This document shows, in pieces, positions 52,737-61,254 of a DNA stretch of 64,000 nucleotides. The stretch lies in contig CAIPFZ010000018.1 of assembly GCA_903864515.1 (NCBI GenBank), positions 1-64,000 on the forward strand. Direction: 5' to 3'. The position numbers and the translations under genes are program-made. The notes beneath the pieces were generated by a model. That model saw nothing but the letters and a program-made list of their open reading frames with translations. It was not told the origin of the DNA and searched no databases. The stretch comes from an uncultured bacterium. Its GTDB lineage: Bacteria; Patescibacteriota; Minisyncoccia; Phycocordibacterales; CAIZLB01. Each line of letters starts with the position of its first letter. Position 1 is the first letter of the stretch.

Positions 52737-53219
52737 CTAAAAACCCAAATTTTCTAGTATAAGTTGAGAAAGTGACTCCTCCATCTCCTTTTCAAGTAGA
52801 TTATACAACAAAAAATCTCTAATCTCATGAGTCTCTATTCCATCAATTGGAATTATCAATAATGGGACAAGTGACTTTCTAGACTTAATTAAAAGCTGAG
52901 ACATTCTACCGTGTTCCTCATTATCTTGAACCCAAAATGACTCAAGAGTAGCGTAAGGGTAGAGTTTGTTACCAATTCTAACTCCCATTCTATTTAATTC
53001 AAATATAGTTAATTTAGGATGTCTAGACCCTACAATAGCAAGAGATATACCAATAACTATTAAAAGAATTCCAAATAGATAATTACCAAATATAATAGAA
53101 AGAAAGGATGCTGTAACAATTAGTATTCCAAGAGACCAATACCAGTCTTTACTTTTCTCACGATGCTCATGCTCGTAAGTTTCCCAGGTTATTGATTTGA
53201 CTTGTGATTCATCGTTCAT
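52737..53219 (-). CDS. Two-helix membrane protein, PH-like outer part
   Basis: The 160-residue protein has a polar start, two helices (about 26-44 and 46-62) and a soluble C-terminal domain with strand-rich pattern (KLTIFELNRMGVRIGNKLYPY, then ESFWV) reminiscent of small PH-like domains. Function unknown. TATAAT on the minus strand (53230-53235) is 10 bases before the ATG. It lies beside tRNA-Arg. Confidence 0.7.
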   Translation of the reverse strand: MNDESQVKSITWETYEHEHREKSKDWYWSLGILIVTASFLSIIFGNYLFGILLIVIGISLAIVGSRHPKLTIFELNRMGVRIGNKLYPYATLESFWVQDNEEHGRMSQLLIKSRKSLVPLLIIPIDGIETHEIRDFLLYNLLEKEMEESLSQLILENLGF

Positions 53220-53263
53220 AATTAAAATAATTATATCACTCGATTAATGATATTGCTATATCA

Positions 53264-53716
53264 TTAAAATTTATCTTGAAACGGAATATCTATAAGCTTC
53301 TCGTACTTCCCACCAGAAATCTTTTTTTCATATACTCTTATAAAAGAAACTTTAAATTTAGGTAGTTTTAACAATTTGTCTTTCGCCCCTTCCTTTACTA
53401 ATAATAGTTCTTGAGATGTCATCCCCCATGACGTTCCAGCTAGTGTGAGGTGAAAATGATAATTAGCACCCTCAAAATATTTTTTAGTTAATTCGTCACC
53501 AGGCTTAATTGTATTCATAAGTATTTTATGAAGGTCTGATAATTCCCTTGTGGGTGAAGGGGTTAGAAAGACAACGTTTTCTCCAAAATTACCAACATCA
53601 ACCATTGATATGTGAAAATTAGGATAACCCTGAACTGCTTTTTTAACAGAAGAAATCCAGCCCTTATCTTCAGATAATCCACCTTGAGCTTTAACTGTAA
53701 TGTGAGGCTCTACCAT
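53264..53716 (-). CDS. 2'-5' RNA ligase-like 2H phosphoesterase
   Basis: The 150-residue protein shows the two catalytic H-x-T motifs of the 2H superfamily: HIT at 5-7 and HLT at 89-91 (HFHLTLAG). Members are cyclic phosphodiesterases or RNA ligases of 2'-5' type acting on RNA ends or cyclic nucleotides. The substrate is not known. The length is short but complete for LigT-like members. Confidence 0.8.
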   Translation of the reverse strand: MVEPHITVKAQGGLSEDKGWISSVKKAVQGYPNFHISMVDVGNFGENVVFLTPSPTRELSDLHKILMNTIKPGDELTKKYFEGANYHFHLTLAGTSWGMTSQELLLVKEGAKDKLLKLPKFKVSFIRVYEKKISGGKYEKLIDIPFQDKF

Positions 53717-54004
53717 TAGGGGACTTTATTGTTTGGAAAACTTTTTTGAAAGCTCACAATCTTTTCTTTAATATCATCTGGTAATGGAATTCCAATAAAA
53801 TACTGCATTTTAGTTTAATTAATTTGATGCTTTAATATTTAGATAAACAGGATAACCCTCACATATCAAGTCTTCAATGGGTACATATTAACATGTTTAA
53901 ACTAAGTTGTCTGAGATGTGTGTTTTGCGATTATCTAGTTAATTTTAAGTATTCTTGTTAATATATTCACCAGAGACAGTAAACCATCAACCTGAAAGGA
54001 AAAA

Positions 54005-54376
54005 ATGAAAACGTTTTTGTACAGACTGATATCAATTAGGAACGGAAACAAGGATGGGGTGTGGGTTTTGGGAGGAACCCTCTATTACCATCATCAACTT
54101 CTCCTCGTGATAGAGGCTGATGATGCAGAACAAGCAGCAAAAGCTTTGGGTACTAAGATTGTTGGTTCGTTTGATCGTTCGCGTGCAAATCTTCCAACGG
54201 TGTATTACACTGGTATTTCTCATGAAAACCAAGATCGTGCTTCCAATCACAAAGAAGGGTGTTTCTTTCTGTCACTTAAGGAATTGGAGCCGGGTGATGA
54301 ATCTACGCATCCTGACTTAGTTGAGAAGACACACCTCAAGGTTACAGCACCAAGAGCAGTGCGGGTTGTCGCCTGA
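54005..54376 (+). CDS. Orphan protein with Shine-Dalgarno start, possibly acquired
   Basis: I do not recognise this 123-residue protein. It has no signal or membrane segment. It holds an Ala-rich helix (about 38-52), several His and acidic residues, and a compact alpha/beta appearance. Unlike its neighbours it is preceded by a clear AGGA ribosome-binding sequence 5 bases before the ATG, uses noticeably more G/C-ending codons, and ends in a GC-rich hairpin. It is next to the 3' end of tRNA-Ser. These features suggest transfer from another genome, which is inference. Confidence 0.7.
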   Translation: MKTFLYRLISIRNGNKDGVWVLGGTLYYHHQLLLVIEADDAEQAAKALGTKIVGSFDRSRANLPTVYYTGISHENQDRASNHKEGCFFLSLKELEPGDESTHPDLVEKTHLKVTAPRAVRVVA

Positions 54377-54403
54377 TTTACACAAACAACCTGTATAAAC
54401 AAC

Positions 54404-54432
54404 AGCCCCGTCGCACTTCGTGCGACGGGGCT
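54404..54432 (+). terminator. GC-rich hairpin after the orphan gene
   Basis: AGCCCCGTCGCAC (54404-54416) pairs perfectly over 13 bp with GTGCGACGGGGCT (54420-54432), loop TTC. No T-run follows directly, and its composition is far more GC-rich than any other hairpin here. Confidence 0.65.
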
Positions 54433-54453
54433 AAGTCATGTTTATTGTATCGG

Positions 54454-54540
54454 CGGAGGAGGTGAGATTCGAACTCACGGTCCCCGTAAAGAGACTCTTG
54501 TTTTCAAGACAAGTGCATTAGACCACTCTGCCACTCCTCC
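54454..54540 (-). tRNA. tRNA-Ser (anticodon UGA)
   Basis: Minus-strand cloverleaf with acceptor GGAGGAG/CTCCTCC, anticodon loop CTTGAAA (UGA), a long variable arm typical of tRNA-Ser, and T-arm GTGAGTTCGAATCTCAC. CCA is not encoded (CCG follows the discriminator). Confidence 0.95.
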
Positions 54541-54663
54541 GTGTTTGTCATATTAGCAAAAATAAGGAAAAAAACAATAGACCACTTAAACTATTAATTC
54601 TAAGTGATGTTTAATCAGTTTAATTAGCCATAAATCATTCTTTTTGCTAGACTAACTGTACTT

Positions 54664-55542
54664 ATGAATAAAGCTGTCTCTGAAATTAAAAAGAGAATAA
54701 TAGGCCTAGATTTTGGCTCAAAAAGAATTGGAGTTGCTCTTTCTGATGAGCTTGGTTTGTTGGCTTTTCCTTTGTGTGTGGTGCCAGGTTTTGGACATGA
54801 CACAGATAAAAGAGAGGAGAGAATGAGTCAAACAGAAAAGGAAGTATTATCGATATTAAAAGAGAAGGAGATTGATACTGTAATAATTGGACATTCCGTT
54901 GATCTGAAGGGTTTTGATAATACAATAATGACGGACGCTAGAATATTTGGTTCAAAACTTGAGAGCTACGGCTTTAAGATAGTTTATGAGCCAGAACTAT
55001 TTTCAACTGTCCAAGCGACAAAAATTCAAGGAGAGAACAAAAACGCTGACGCATCTGCAGCTGCTATCATTTTACAAAGTTATTTAGATAGAATAAAATT
55101 TAAAAATATGAATACACAATCACAAGATTTGGGAACAAGTTCCGATAATTTAAACAATACAGAATCGACAGAAGCTCCAAAGGGTGAATCAAAGAGTGAA
55201 GTAAAAAGCACACCAGAATATATAACAATTGATGATTTTATTAAGGTAGAAATTAAGATTGGTGAAATTATGACCGCTGAGACAGTTGAAGGTTCTGATA
55301 AGTTATTAAAGCTCTCAGTGGACTTTGGTGAAGAAAAACCAAGGCAGGTTTTGTCTGGAATTGCTAAATATGTTGAAATAGAAGAGTTGATAGGAAAAAA
55401 ATTTCCCTTTGTCACAAATCTTGCACCTAGGAAGATGATGGGACAAGAAAGTCAGGCTATGATTTTGGCAGGAAGTCATGAGAATGATCTTGCTCTACTT
55501 AATCCAAGTAAGGATTTACCGAATGGAACGAAGTTAAAATAA
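54664..55542 (+). CDS. Fusion of RuvX/YqgF-like nuclease and EMAPII-type tRNA-binding domain
   Basis: The 292-residue protein joins two families. Residues 1-143 are YqgF/RuvX-like (RNase H fold): Asp 16 in LDFGSKRIGVALSD, VIIGHSVDLKG, Glu 109/111, and the end ADASAAAIILQSYLD with Asp 129. This family acts in 16S rRNA 3'-end maturation or on Holliday junctions. A disordered Ser/Thr/Glu linker (144-185) leads to residues 186-292, an EMAPII/Trbp111 domain as in the MetRS C-terminus, with VEIKIGEI, VLSGIAKYVE and NLAPRKMMG. There is no stop or frameshift between them. An internal ATG (55108) sits 13 bases after TAGAAT, so a free tRNA-binding protein might also be made. Confidence 0.85.
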   Translation: MNKAVSEIKKRIIGLDFGSKRIGVALSDELGLLAFPLCVVPGFGHDTDKREERMSQTEKEVLSILKEKEIDTVIIGHSVDLKGFDNTIMTDARIFGSKLESYGFKIVYEPELFSTVQATKIQGENKNADASAAAIILQSYLDRIKFKNMNTQSQDLGTSSDNLNNTESTEAPKGESKSEVKSTPEYITIDDFIKVEIKIGEIMTAETVEGSDKLLKLSVDFGEEKPRQVLSGIAKYVEIEELIGKKFPFVTNLAPRKMMGQESQAMILAGSHENDLALLNPSKDLPNGTKLK

Positions 55543-55616
55543 AAGTAAATTAAAGTTATTTAATTTTACACAAATAATCATAACAAAATCTTTTTGTTAT
55601 GATAGAATAGTAGTAC

Positions 55617-56741
55617 ATGTCACATTTAGATTTTCTAAATAAATATTTTCCAACACCACATTATCTGGAGATGTCACACGCTGGTGTGGATATTAGTTCA
55701 TCGTCTGTTCACGTGTCTGAATTGATTAGAACATCTAAGGGGTTGAGACTGAAATATTGTGCTGAAGAAAATCTCGCTTCTCCAATTCTTCCAAATGAAT
55801 CTTTAATTTCTAACAAAAATCTGATTGAAGTCATGAAGAATATTCAAAAGAAGTATAAGTTAAAGTTTGTTGAAGTCTCTATTCCGGAGGAAAAAGCGTA
55901 TTTGTTTACAATAGAGGTGGTTGATGGAACAAAGGAAGAAATTAGAAATAGAATAGAGATGCACCTTGAAGAAAACGTTCCAATATCTATAGATGACGCT
56001 GTGTTTGATTACCATAGAATAAAGAAAAATGAAAATACGGGTATGCAGTTTTTGGCCGTATCTGTTGTTCCTACGGTTGTTATAAATGAATATATAGAAC
56101 TATTTGAATCATGTGGAATGTTTCCAATATCCTTTTTGATTGAAAACCAGGCGCTATCAAGAGCTATTGTTAAGAGGGGAGACAGAGAAAATTATCTTAT
56201 AATAAACGTTGGTCACAAGAGTACTGTACTCTCTATTGTAAATGATGAAACTGTGCAGTTTACATCTACAATAACCCTTGGATCTGAGGATTTTACTAAT
56301 GCAGTAATGCAGGCGACATCTTTTGATAAAGATCAATCTTCTGTCTTAAAGTATGAAAAAGGATTCTCAAGGGATAAAGAAAATGAAGTTATATCAAACG
56401 CTTTAATTGGTACAGCAAATATATTGGTCAGTGAAATTAGAAAGGTTCTTATGTACTGGAATGGTATGAATAGTTCCAAGATAATTGAAAACAGTATATC
56501 TGAATTATCTAGGCAAGTACCCCAATCTTCTGTTGGTGTAAAAAAAGTATTGATTGCAGGAAAGGAGGCTGGTATTTCTGGATTCAGAGATTTCTTGGCA
56601 ATTTCACTTAAAACGCCGGTTGAAATTGCAAATGTGTGGACAAACATACTGTCCTTTGAAGATAGTATTCCAGATATATCCATGAAGGAATCATTAAGTT
56701 ACGGCGTTTCCTTTGGGCTAGCTTTATTAAAAGATCAATAA
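55617..56741 (+). CDS. pilM: Type IV pilus assembly protein PilM
   Basis: The 374-residue actin-like ATPase forms the cytoplasmic ring of the pilus alignment complex. It has the PilM pattern: VGVDISSSSVHV-like start (AGVDISSSSVHVSEL at about 22-36), SIPEEKAYLF, VPISIDDAVFDY, a second phosphate loop INVGHKSTVLSIV, and LGSEDFTNAV. The gene is followed after 1 base by a PilN-like gene. TAGAAT lies 8 bases before the ATG. Confidence 0.92.
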   Translation: MSHLDFLNKYFPTPHYLEMSHAGVDISSSSVHVSELIRTSKGLRLKYCAEENLASPILPNESLISNKNLIEVMKNIQKKYKLKFVEVSIPEEKAYLFTIEVVDGTKEEIRNRIEMHLEENVPISIDDAVFDYHRIKKNENTGMQFLAVSVVPTVVINEYIELFESCGMFPISFLIENQALSRAIVKRGDRENYLIINVGHKSTVLSIVNDETVQFTSTITLGSEDFTNAVMQATSFDKDQSSVLKYEKGFSRDKENEVISNALIGTANILVSEIRKVLMYWNGMNSSKIIENSISELSRQVPQSSVGVKKVLIAGKEAGISGFRDFLAISLKTPVEIANVWTNILSFEDSIPDISMKESLSYGVSFGLALLKDQ

Positions 56742-56742
56742 A

Positions 56743-57294
56743 ATGTTACATCTATTAACTGAATCACAAAAGAATAAGGTGACAAAGGAATACAAGATGA
56801 GACTTGTTATTGTTGTATCTTGGATGATCATCTTTATATCCCTTACTGGTATGGCATTAACTCTGCCGATTTATTTAATATCAGTAAGTAAGATTAATCA
56901 TATTAAAAACGATAATCAAAGTAAGGAAAACTCAACTAAGGCTCTTCGTGATCAGAATTTTCAAGATAAGATTAAGCAGGTTAATTCTAGCTTGGGTGCA
57001 CTTAAGATGTTTGTAGGTGTACCGTCTCCCAGGAATACTTATCTAAAGATAGTCGACAGCTTGCCTGAAGGTGTATATATAGACAGGTATACTTACGGAT
57101 TAATAGACGATAGTTCCGCATCAATTAGTATAAGTGGCGTGGCACCAGATAGAGAGAGACTGCTTGAGCTTCAAAATAAATTAAAATCAAATAGTGAATT
57201 TAGTGGTATTAATATTCCAATTACCGGTTTTACCAAGAAAAAAGATTTAAGTTTCTCGTTAAATTTCAATTTAATTAGAGTTATTAAAAAATAA
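56743..57294 (+). CDS. pilN: PilN-like pilus assembly protein
   Basis: The 183-residue protein has one helix (about 23-48) near the N-terminus, a coiled-coil segment and a small alpha/beta domain with LPEGVYIDRYTYG and ISGVAPDRERLLELQNKL, the typical PilN fold. It should bind PilM in the cytoplasm and PilO outside. It starts 1 base after pilM. Confidence 0.82.
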   Translation: MLHLLTESQKNKVTKEYKMRLVIVVSWMIIFISLTGMALTLPIYLISVSKINHIKNDNQSKENSTKALRDQNFQDKIKQVNSSLGALKMFVGVPSPRNTYLKIVDSLPEGVYIDRYTYGLIDDSSASISISGVAPDRERLLELQNKLKSNSEFSGINIPITGFTKKKDLSFSLNFNLIRVIKK

Positions 57295-57296
57295 TC

Positions 57297-57842
57297 ATGT
57301 CCAAAAGAACTATTAGCACATTAATTATATCCGTAACCCTAGCAACCATCTCTATTGCAGGATATTTTTACACTGTAACTTATGTTGGAGGTATGGGTAG
57401 TAGTTTAAGTGATATGTATGCTAAATCAGTAGAATTAAAGAAGGAAGAAGAAAGTCTAAGTTCAATTCAGCGTGTAGCTCAGAATGCTGACCAAAGAAAC
57501 GCCGAGCTGTCTAAGTATATTGTTCCTTCTGGAAATGAGGGTTCTATACAGTTTGTTCAAACAATAGAGAATTTAGCTGAAAGTTTTGGATTGACTTATA
57601 ATACGAACTCAATTGAAATTGTATCCGATGAAAAATTAGCAAAGCTTGATAAGGAATATTTAAGTATTAAAGAGACATTAAATGGATCAAGTAAATCAAT
57701 TGCTGGGTTTGTAGAAAAGATTGAGACATTACCCTTAAACACCAAGATTAGAAGTTATTCAGTGACAAAGACTGCGGGATCTAAGGGGACTTCAACGGTC
57801 GAACAATTAGATATAGAAATATTGGTTATTAAAGAAAAATAA
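57297..57842 (+). CDS. pilO: PilO-like pilus assembly protein
   Basis: The 181-residue protein has one N-terminal helix (about 7-27), a coiled coil (about 38-70) and a ferredoxin-like alpha/beta domain (90-180), as in PilO. Sequence conservation is low; the position 2 bases after the PilN-like gene supports the call. Confidence 0.75.
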   Translation: MSKRTISTLIISVTLATISIAGYFYTVTYVGGMGSSLSDMYAKSVELKKEEESLSSIQRVAQNADQRNAELSKYIVPSGNEGSIQFVQTIENLAESFGLTYNTNSIEIVSDEKLAKLDKEYLSIKETLNGSSKSIAGFVEKIETLPLNTKIRSYSVTKTAGSKGTSTVEQLDIEILVIKEK

Positions 57843-57843
57843 T

Positions 57844-58245
57844 ATGAAAATAGAAATGGGAAAACTCGGCAGTAGTTTAAAAAGAATGTATATATTTGGT
57901 AGTCATCCCATCTTAGACTGGCAAAGGATTATTGTAGTGAGCGTTTTGCTTATAACTGCAATATTTGTCTGGAGCTATTTCTTTTATTTTTCCGTAAAAT
58001 CTGATTTTGGAAATAGTCTAGTTAATGTATCTGAATATGTTCCTGTAAAAGATAAAGAAGCAGAAATCAAGGAGGTTGTTTATAAATACAAAGTAAAGGA
58101 GTTCTTGTGGACAGGTGGAACAAGTACAGCTGTGGTGAGTGATGATCTGAATGTTGGTACTAGTAGTAATGTGAACAAGGGTGGCACCACTACTACTGCT
58201 GGAGTTGTTTCTACTAGTACCGGTTCAAGTGCTAATGTGAGATAA
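57844..58245 (+). CDS. Small anchored protein of the pilus operon, unknown
   Basis: The 133-residue protein has one helix (about 28-50) after a basic N-terminus and a Gly/Thr/Ser-rich tail (about 90-133). It occupies the position PilP has in other operons, but there is no lipoprotein Cys and no PilP-like domain. It starts 1 base after the PilO-like stop. Confidence 0.65.
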   Translation: MKIEMGKLGSSLKRMYIFGSHPILDWQRIIVVSVLLITAIFVWSYFFYFSVKSDFGNSLVNVSEYVPVKDKEAEIKEVVYKYKVKEFLWTGGTSTAVVSDDLNVGTSSNVNKGGTTTTAGVVSTSTGSSANVR

Positions 58246-58301
58246 ACCGGGGTGATCAAGAGGGCTGGTAAAATTTTAAAAATATGCTATTGTACTTGCA
58301 T

Positions 58302-58373
58302 GCTCTTGTAGTTCAATGGATAGAACTGCGGACTTCTAAGCCGTTAATGTAGGTTCGATTCCTACCGAGAGCA
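58302..58373 (+). tRNA. tRNA-Arg (anticodon UCU)
   Basis: Plus-strand cloverleaf: acceptor GCTCTTG/CGAGAGC, anticodon loop CTTCTAA (UCU), T-arm GTAGGTTCGATTCCTAC. The inner pair of the anticodon stem is an A-G mismatch. CCA is not encoded. Confidence 0.93.
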
Positions 58374-58384
58374 CAACAGATAAA

Positions 58385-58408
58385 GCGCCCAGAAGGGCGT
58401 TTTTGTTT
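58385..58408 (+). terminator. Terminator after tRNA-Arg(UCU)
   Basis: CGCCC (58386-58390), loop AGAA, GGGCG (58395-58399), then a T-rich run. It is 12 bases after the tRNA. Confidence 0.82.
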
Positions 58409-58442
58409 TAAGGCGACGTTGCAAATATGGTTTATGGATAAC

Positions 58443-58477
58443 AATAAAAGCATGGAGTTTATCTCCATGCTTTTATT
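58443..58477 (-). terminator. Terminator after tRNA-Val
   Basis: A perfect 15-bp stem, AATAAAAGCATGGAG (58443-58457) with CTCCATGCTTTTATT (58463-58477), lies 3 bases past the 3' end of tRNA-Val in its direction of transcription. Confidence 0.78.
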
Positions 58478-58479
58478 TT

Positions 58480-58555
58480 TGGTGGGCGATAAGGGACTCG
58501 AACCCCTGACCTTCTCAGTGTAAATGAGTTGCTCTACCAACTGAGCTAATCGCCC
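58480..58555 (-). tRNA. tRNA-Val (anticodon UAC)
   Basis: Minus-strand cloverleaf: acceptor GGGCGAT/ATCGCCC, anticodon loop TTTACAC (UAC), T-arm with GGTTCGAGTCC. CCA is encoded at 58480-58482. Confidence 0.95.
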
Positions 58556-58607
58556 TCACTTGGTTCTCATAATATATACTATTATTGAAATAATATCAAT
58601 ATCAAGT

Positions 58608-59441
58608 ATGATAACGGTAATGTTGTCTATAATATATCAAGATAAGGACGTTTTAATCATAAATAAGCCTGCAGGCATTATGGTTCACGGTGATGGTAAA
58701 TCACAAGAAAAAACCTTGTGTGACTTTGTGGAGGAGGAATTTCCTGAGACTAAAGATGTTGGTGAGCCTATGATGATTGGTAGGGGGCCTAATAAAGAAC
58801 CTACAATTCTAAGAAGACCGGGTATTGTTCATAGATTGGATAAAGAAACTTCTGGTGTTATGGTGGTGGCTAAAAATCAGCCAGCCTTTGAAATACTCAA
58901 AAAACAATTTCAAGATCATGTAATTAAGAAAACATACAATACTTTTGTGTGGGGTGCTGTTAAGGAAGATGAGGGGGTTATTGATAGACACATAGGAAGA
59001 AGTAAGGGGGACTTTAGAAAATGGAGCGCACAACGTTTTTCACGTGGTGAGTTGAGACCTGCTGTGACTGAATATAAAGTATTAAAGAGATTTGACGGTG
59101 ATCCTGTAATGAAACGTGGGGCGATAATGGTTGGTAAAGGTAATTCAAAAATACCACTAGTGTTTACTCTTGTTGAGGTTCATCCACTAACTGGAAGGAC
59201 ACATCAGATCAGGGTTCATTTTAAAGCAATTAATCATCCTGTTGTTGGGGATAGTTTGTATGCTGAGAATCATCCGTATGCTCTAGGTTTTGCTCGCCTA
59301 GCGCTTCACGCAAGAAAATTAAAATTAATTTTACCAGTAGATGCTCTTGTGGATAATGAAGGAGATATAAGTGGAAAGATGAGTGAATTTGAGGCAGAGC
59401 TTCCGGTGGATTTCAAAAAAGCCACAGATGCTTTATTATAA
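58608..59441 (+). CDS. RluA-family pseudouridine synthase
   Basis: The protein (277 residues from ATG 58608) isomerises uridines in rRNA or tRNA. The catalytic motif HRLDKETSGV is complete. Other RluA features are DVLIINKPAGIMVH at the start and LTGRTHQIRVHF near the end. It lacks an N-terminal S4 domain. The TTG at 58560 is an in-frame but weak alternative start. An extra loop (about 125-175; RFSRGELRPAVTEY) is family-like. Its TAA overlaps the ATG of alr by one base, so the two are translationally coupled. Confidence 0.92.
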   Translation: MITVMLSIIYQDKDVLIINKPAGIMVHGDGKSQEKTLCDFVEEEFPETKDVGEPMMIGRGPNKEPTILRRPGIVHRLDKETSGVMVVAKNQPAFEILKKQFQDHVIKKTYNTFVWGAVKEDEGVIDRHIGRSKGDFRKWSAQRFSRGELRPAVTEYKVLKRFDGDPVMKRGAIMVGKGNSKIPLVFTLVEVHPLTGRTHQIRVHFKAINHPVVGDSLYAENHPYALGFARLALHARKLKLILPVDALVDNEGDISGKMSEFEAELPVDFKKATDALL

Positions 59442-60589
59442 TGATAATGAAGAATAGAACTAAAGGACTCCGAACTTGGATTGAAATAGATAAGAAATCA
59501 GTTCTGAATAACTTAAAATCATTTCGAGGTCTAGTTGGAGATGGTGTGAAAATAATGTCTGTTGTTAAATCTAATGCTTATGGACATGGTCTTTGGGATT
59601 TTTCAAATACAATTATGAAGGATAAGAACCTTGATTGGTTTGGTGTTGATTCTGTCGTTGAAGGCCTTACCCTGAGAAAAGAGGGAGTTAAGAAACCAAT
59701 TCTTGTTCTCGGATATGTCCTTCCAGAGATGTTGAAAATTGCACAAGAGAACGATTTGAGTATTGCTGTATCCTCAATGGAAACTATCAAGGAAATTTTA
59801 AGGACTAAATTTAGAGGTAAGTTAAAAATTCATTTGAAATTGGATACTGGTATGCATAGGCATGGTTTTAATCGATTCCAAAAAACTGAAGTTTTGTCGG
59901 CTTTAAGGGGTGTCCTCTCTAAGGTAGAGATTGAAGGTATTTTTACTCATTTTGCATCTGCAAAAGATCCAAGTGATAGGAATTATACTAATGGGCAGAT
60001 TAGGGAGTTCACAGAGTGGGTAAATTTTTTATCAAAAGAATTAAATATACATCCAATAAGACATGCGTCAGCAACAGGAGGAAGTCTAATTTATGAAAAT
60101 GCTCGTTTCGATATGATTAGAGTTGGAATTGGAATGTATGGACTGTGGCCATCCGAAGAATCAAAGAAGTATAAAAGTAGAACGATAAAGATAAGCCCCG
60201 TTTTATCTTGGAAAACAATTGTCGCAGAAATTAAAATGATTAAAAAGGGGGAGGGGGTTGGTTATGATCTATCTGAAAGGGTAAATAAGGATACAAAAAT
60301 AGCTATTCTTCCAATTGGCTATTGGCACGGATTCCCCAGGGGCCTTTCCCGTGTTGGCTGTGTCTATATAGGGGGAGTTGCCTGTAAGGTCTTGGGTAAT
60401 GTGTGTATGGATATAATAATGGTAGATGTTTCAATGGTGCCGGGAATAAGGGTTGGTGACGAGGTTGAAATAATTGGAAGGAGTGATAAAAGCAAAAATA
60501 GTTTGTTAAATATGGCTAAATTGGCAAATATGTCCATTTACGAGCTTGTTACTAGAATCAACCCCCTAATTAAACGGATAGTTATTTAG
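59441..60589 (+). CDS. alr: Alanine racemase
   Basis: This PLP enzyme makes D-alanine for peptidoglycan. Lys 43 in VVKSNAYGHG is the cofactor lysine. HLKLDTGMHRHGF, the ATGGSL region, GIGMYGLWPSE, the catalytic Tyr in GVGYDL, and the C-terminal NVCMDIIMVDVS are all seen. The 382-residue length is normal. The start overlaps the pseudouridine-synthase stop. Confidence 0.95.
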   Translation: MIMKNRTKGLRTWIEIDKKSVLNNLKSFRGLVGDGVKIMSVVKSNAYGHGLWDFSNTIMKDKNLDWFGVDSVVEGLTLRKEGVKKPILVLGYVLPEMLKIAQENDLSIAVSSMETIKEILRTKFRGKLKIHLKLDTGMHRHGFNRFQKTEVLSALRGVLSKVEIEGIFTHFASAKDPSDRNYTNGQIREFTEWVNFLSKELNIHPIRHASATGGSLIYENARFDMIRVGIGMYGLWPSEESKKYKSRTIKISPVLSWKTIVAEIKMIKKGEGVGYDLSERVNKDTKIAILPIGYWHGFPRGLSRVGCVYIGGVACKVLGNVCMDIIMVDVSMVPGIRVGDEVEIIGRSDKSKNSLLNMAKLANMSIYELVTRINPLIKRIVI

Positions 60590-60619
60590 TTTAACCAACA
60601 GGAAGACAGGTCCCTGGAT

Positions 60620-60648
60620 TTGCAAAAACAGAGTATCTCTGCTATATT
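60620..60648 (+). promoter_or_regulatory. Promoter of rplS
   Basis: TTGCAA (60620-60625), 17-bp spacer, TATATT (60643-60648). The rplS ATG is 7 bases after the -10 box. Confidence 0.65.
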
Positions 60649-60655
60649 GCTCCCT

Positions 60656-61162
60656 ATGACAGCAGCTATAAAAACAGTTAAAAAGGATATTAAAGTGGCT
60701 AAAACAGATGCTACTAGAAAGGATTTTGATATGCGCGTAGGTGATACGGTTAAGGTGTATCAAAAAATTCAAGAAAAAGGTAAGACTCGTCTTCAGGTTT
60801 TTGAAGGGCTTGTTCTTGCTAGAAAGCACGGAAGTGAAGCTGGCGGTACTTTTACCGTTAGAAAGGTTTCTGGAGGCTATGGGGTAGAAAGAATCTTCCC
60901 ATTGTATTCACCTAATATTGATAAGATAGAAGTTACAAAGCGTGCTAAGGTTCGTCGTGCTAAACTTTACTATATTAGAGACAAGGCGGCTAAAGAAATT
61001 AGTAAGAGAATGAAGATGGAAATGACAAAGCGTGATTCATCTCATTTAACTAAAGCAGAGGCTGCAAGATTAGAAGCGGAGGAGGCAGCTGCAGCAGCAC
61101 TAGCTGAGCCGGAGGTAGAGGTGGTAGAGGCAACAACAGAAGACACAACAGCTACAGCATAA
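60656..61162 (+). CDS. rplS: 50S ribosomal protein L19
   Basis: L19 lies at the 30S-50S interface. The L19 core (about residues 10-120) shows MRVGDTVKVYQKIQEKGKTR, QVFEGLVLARK, FTVRKVS.GYGVERIFP and RAKVRRAKLYYIRD. At 168 residues it is longer than the usual 115 because of a C-terminal Ala/Glu-rich, then Thr-rich, acidic tail (about 135-168). The promoter position fixes the start at 60656. Confidence 0.96.
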   Translation: MTAAIKTVKKDIKVAKTDATRKDFDMRVGDTVKVYQKIQEKGKTRLQVFEGLVLARKHGSEAGGTFTVRKVSGGYGVERIFPLYSPNIDKIEVTKRAKVRRAKLYYIRDKAAKEISKRMKMEMTKRDSSHLTKAEAARLEAEEAAAAALAEPEVEVVEATTEDTTATA

Positions 61163-61194
61163 TTTAAATAAGACAGGCGCCACAGTGGTGTATA

Positions 61195-61224
61195 AAAACA
61201 AGACCAGTAAGATGGTCTTGTTTT
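61195..61224 (+). terminator. Terminator after rplS
   Basis: AAAACAAGACCA (61195-61206) pairs perfectly with TGGTCTTGTTTT (61213-61224), followed by more T residues. Confidence 0.85.
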
Positions 61225-61254
61225 GTTGTTTGCTTTTATGCATAATATACCAAT

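Noticed and set aside
58313..58540. A 75-residue open frame over the two tRNA genes
   Set aside because: Its sequence is the antisense of tRNA-Arg and runs through the tRNA-Val region; translated tRNA complements often give this kind of false protein.
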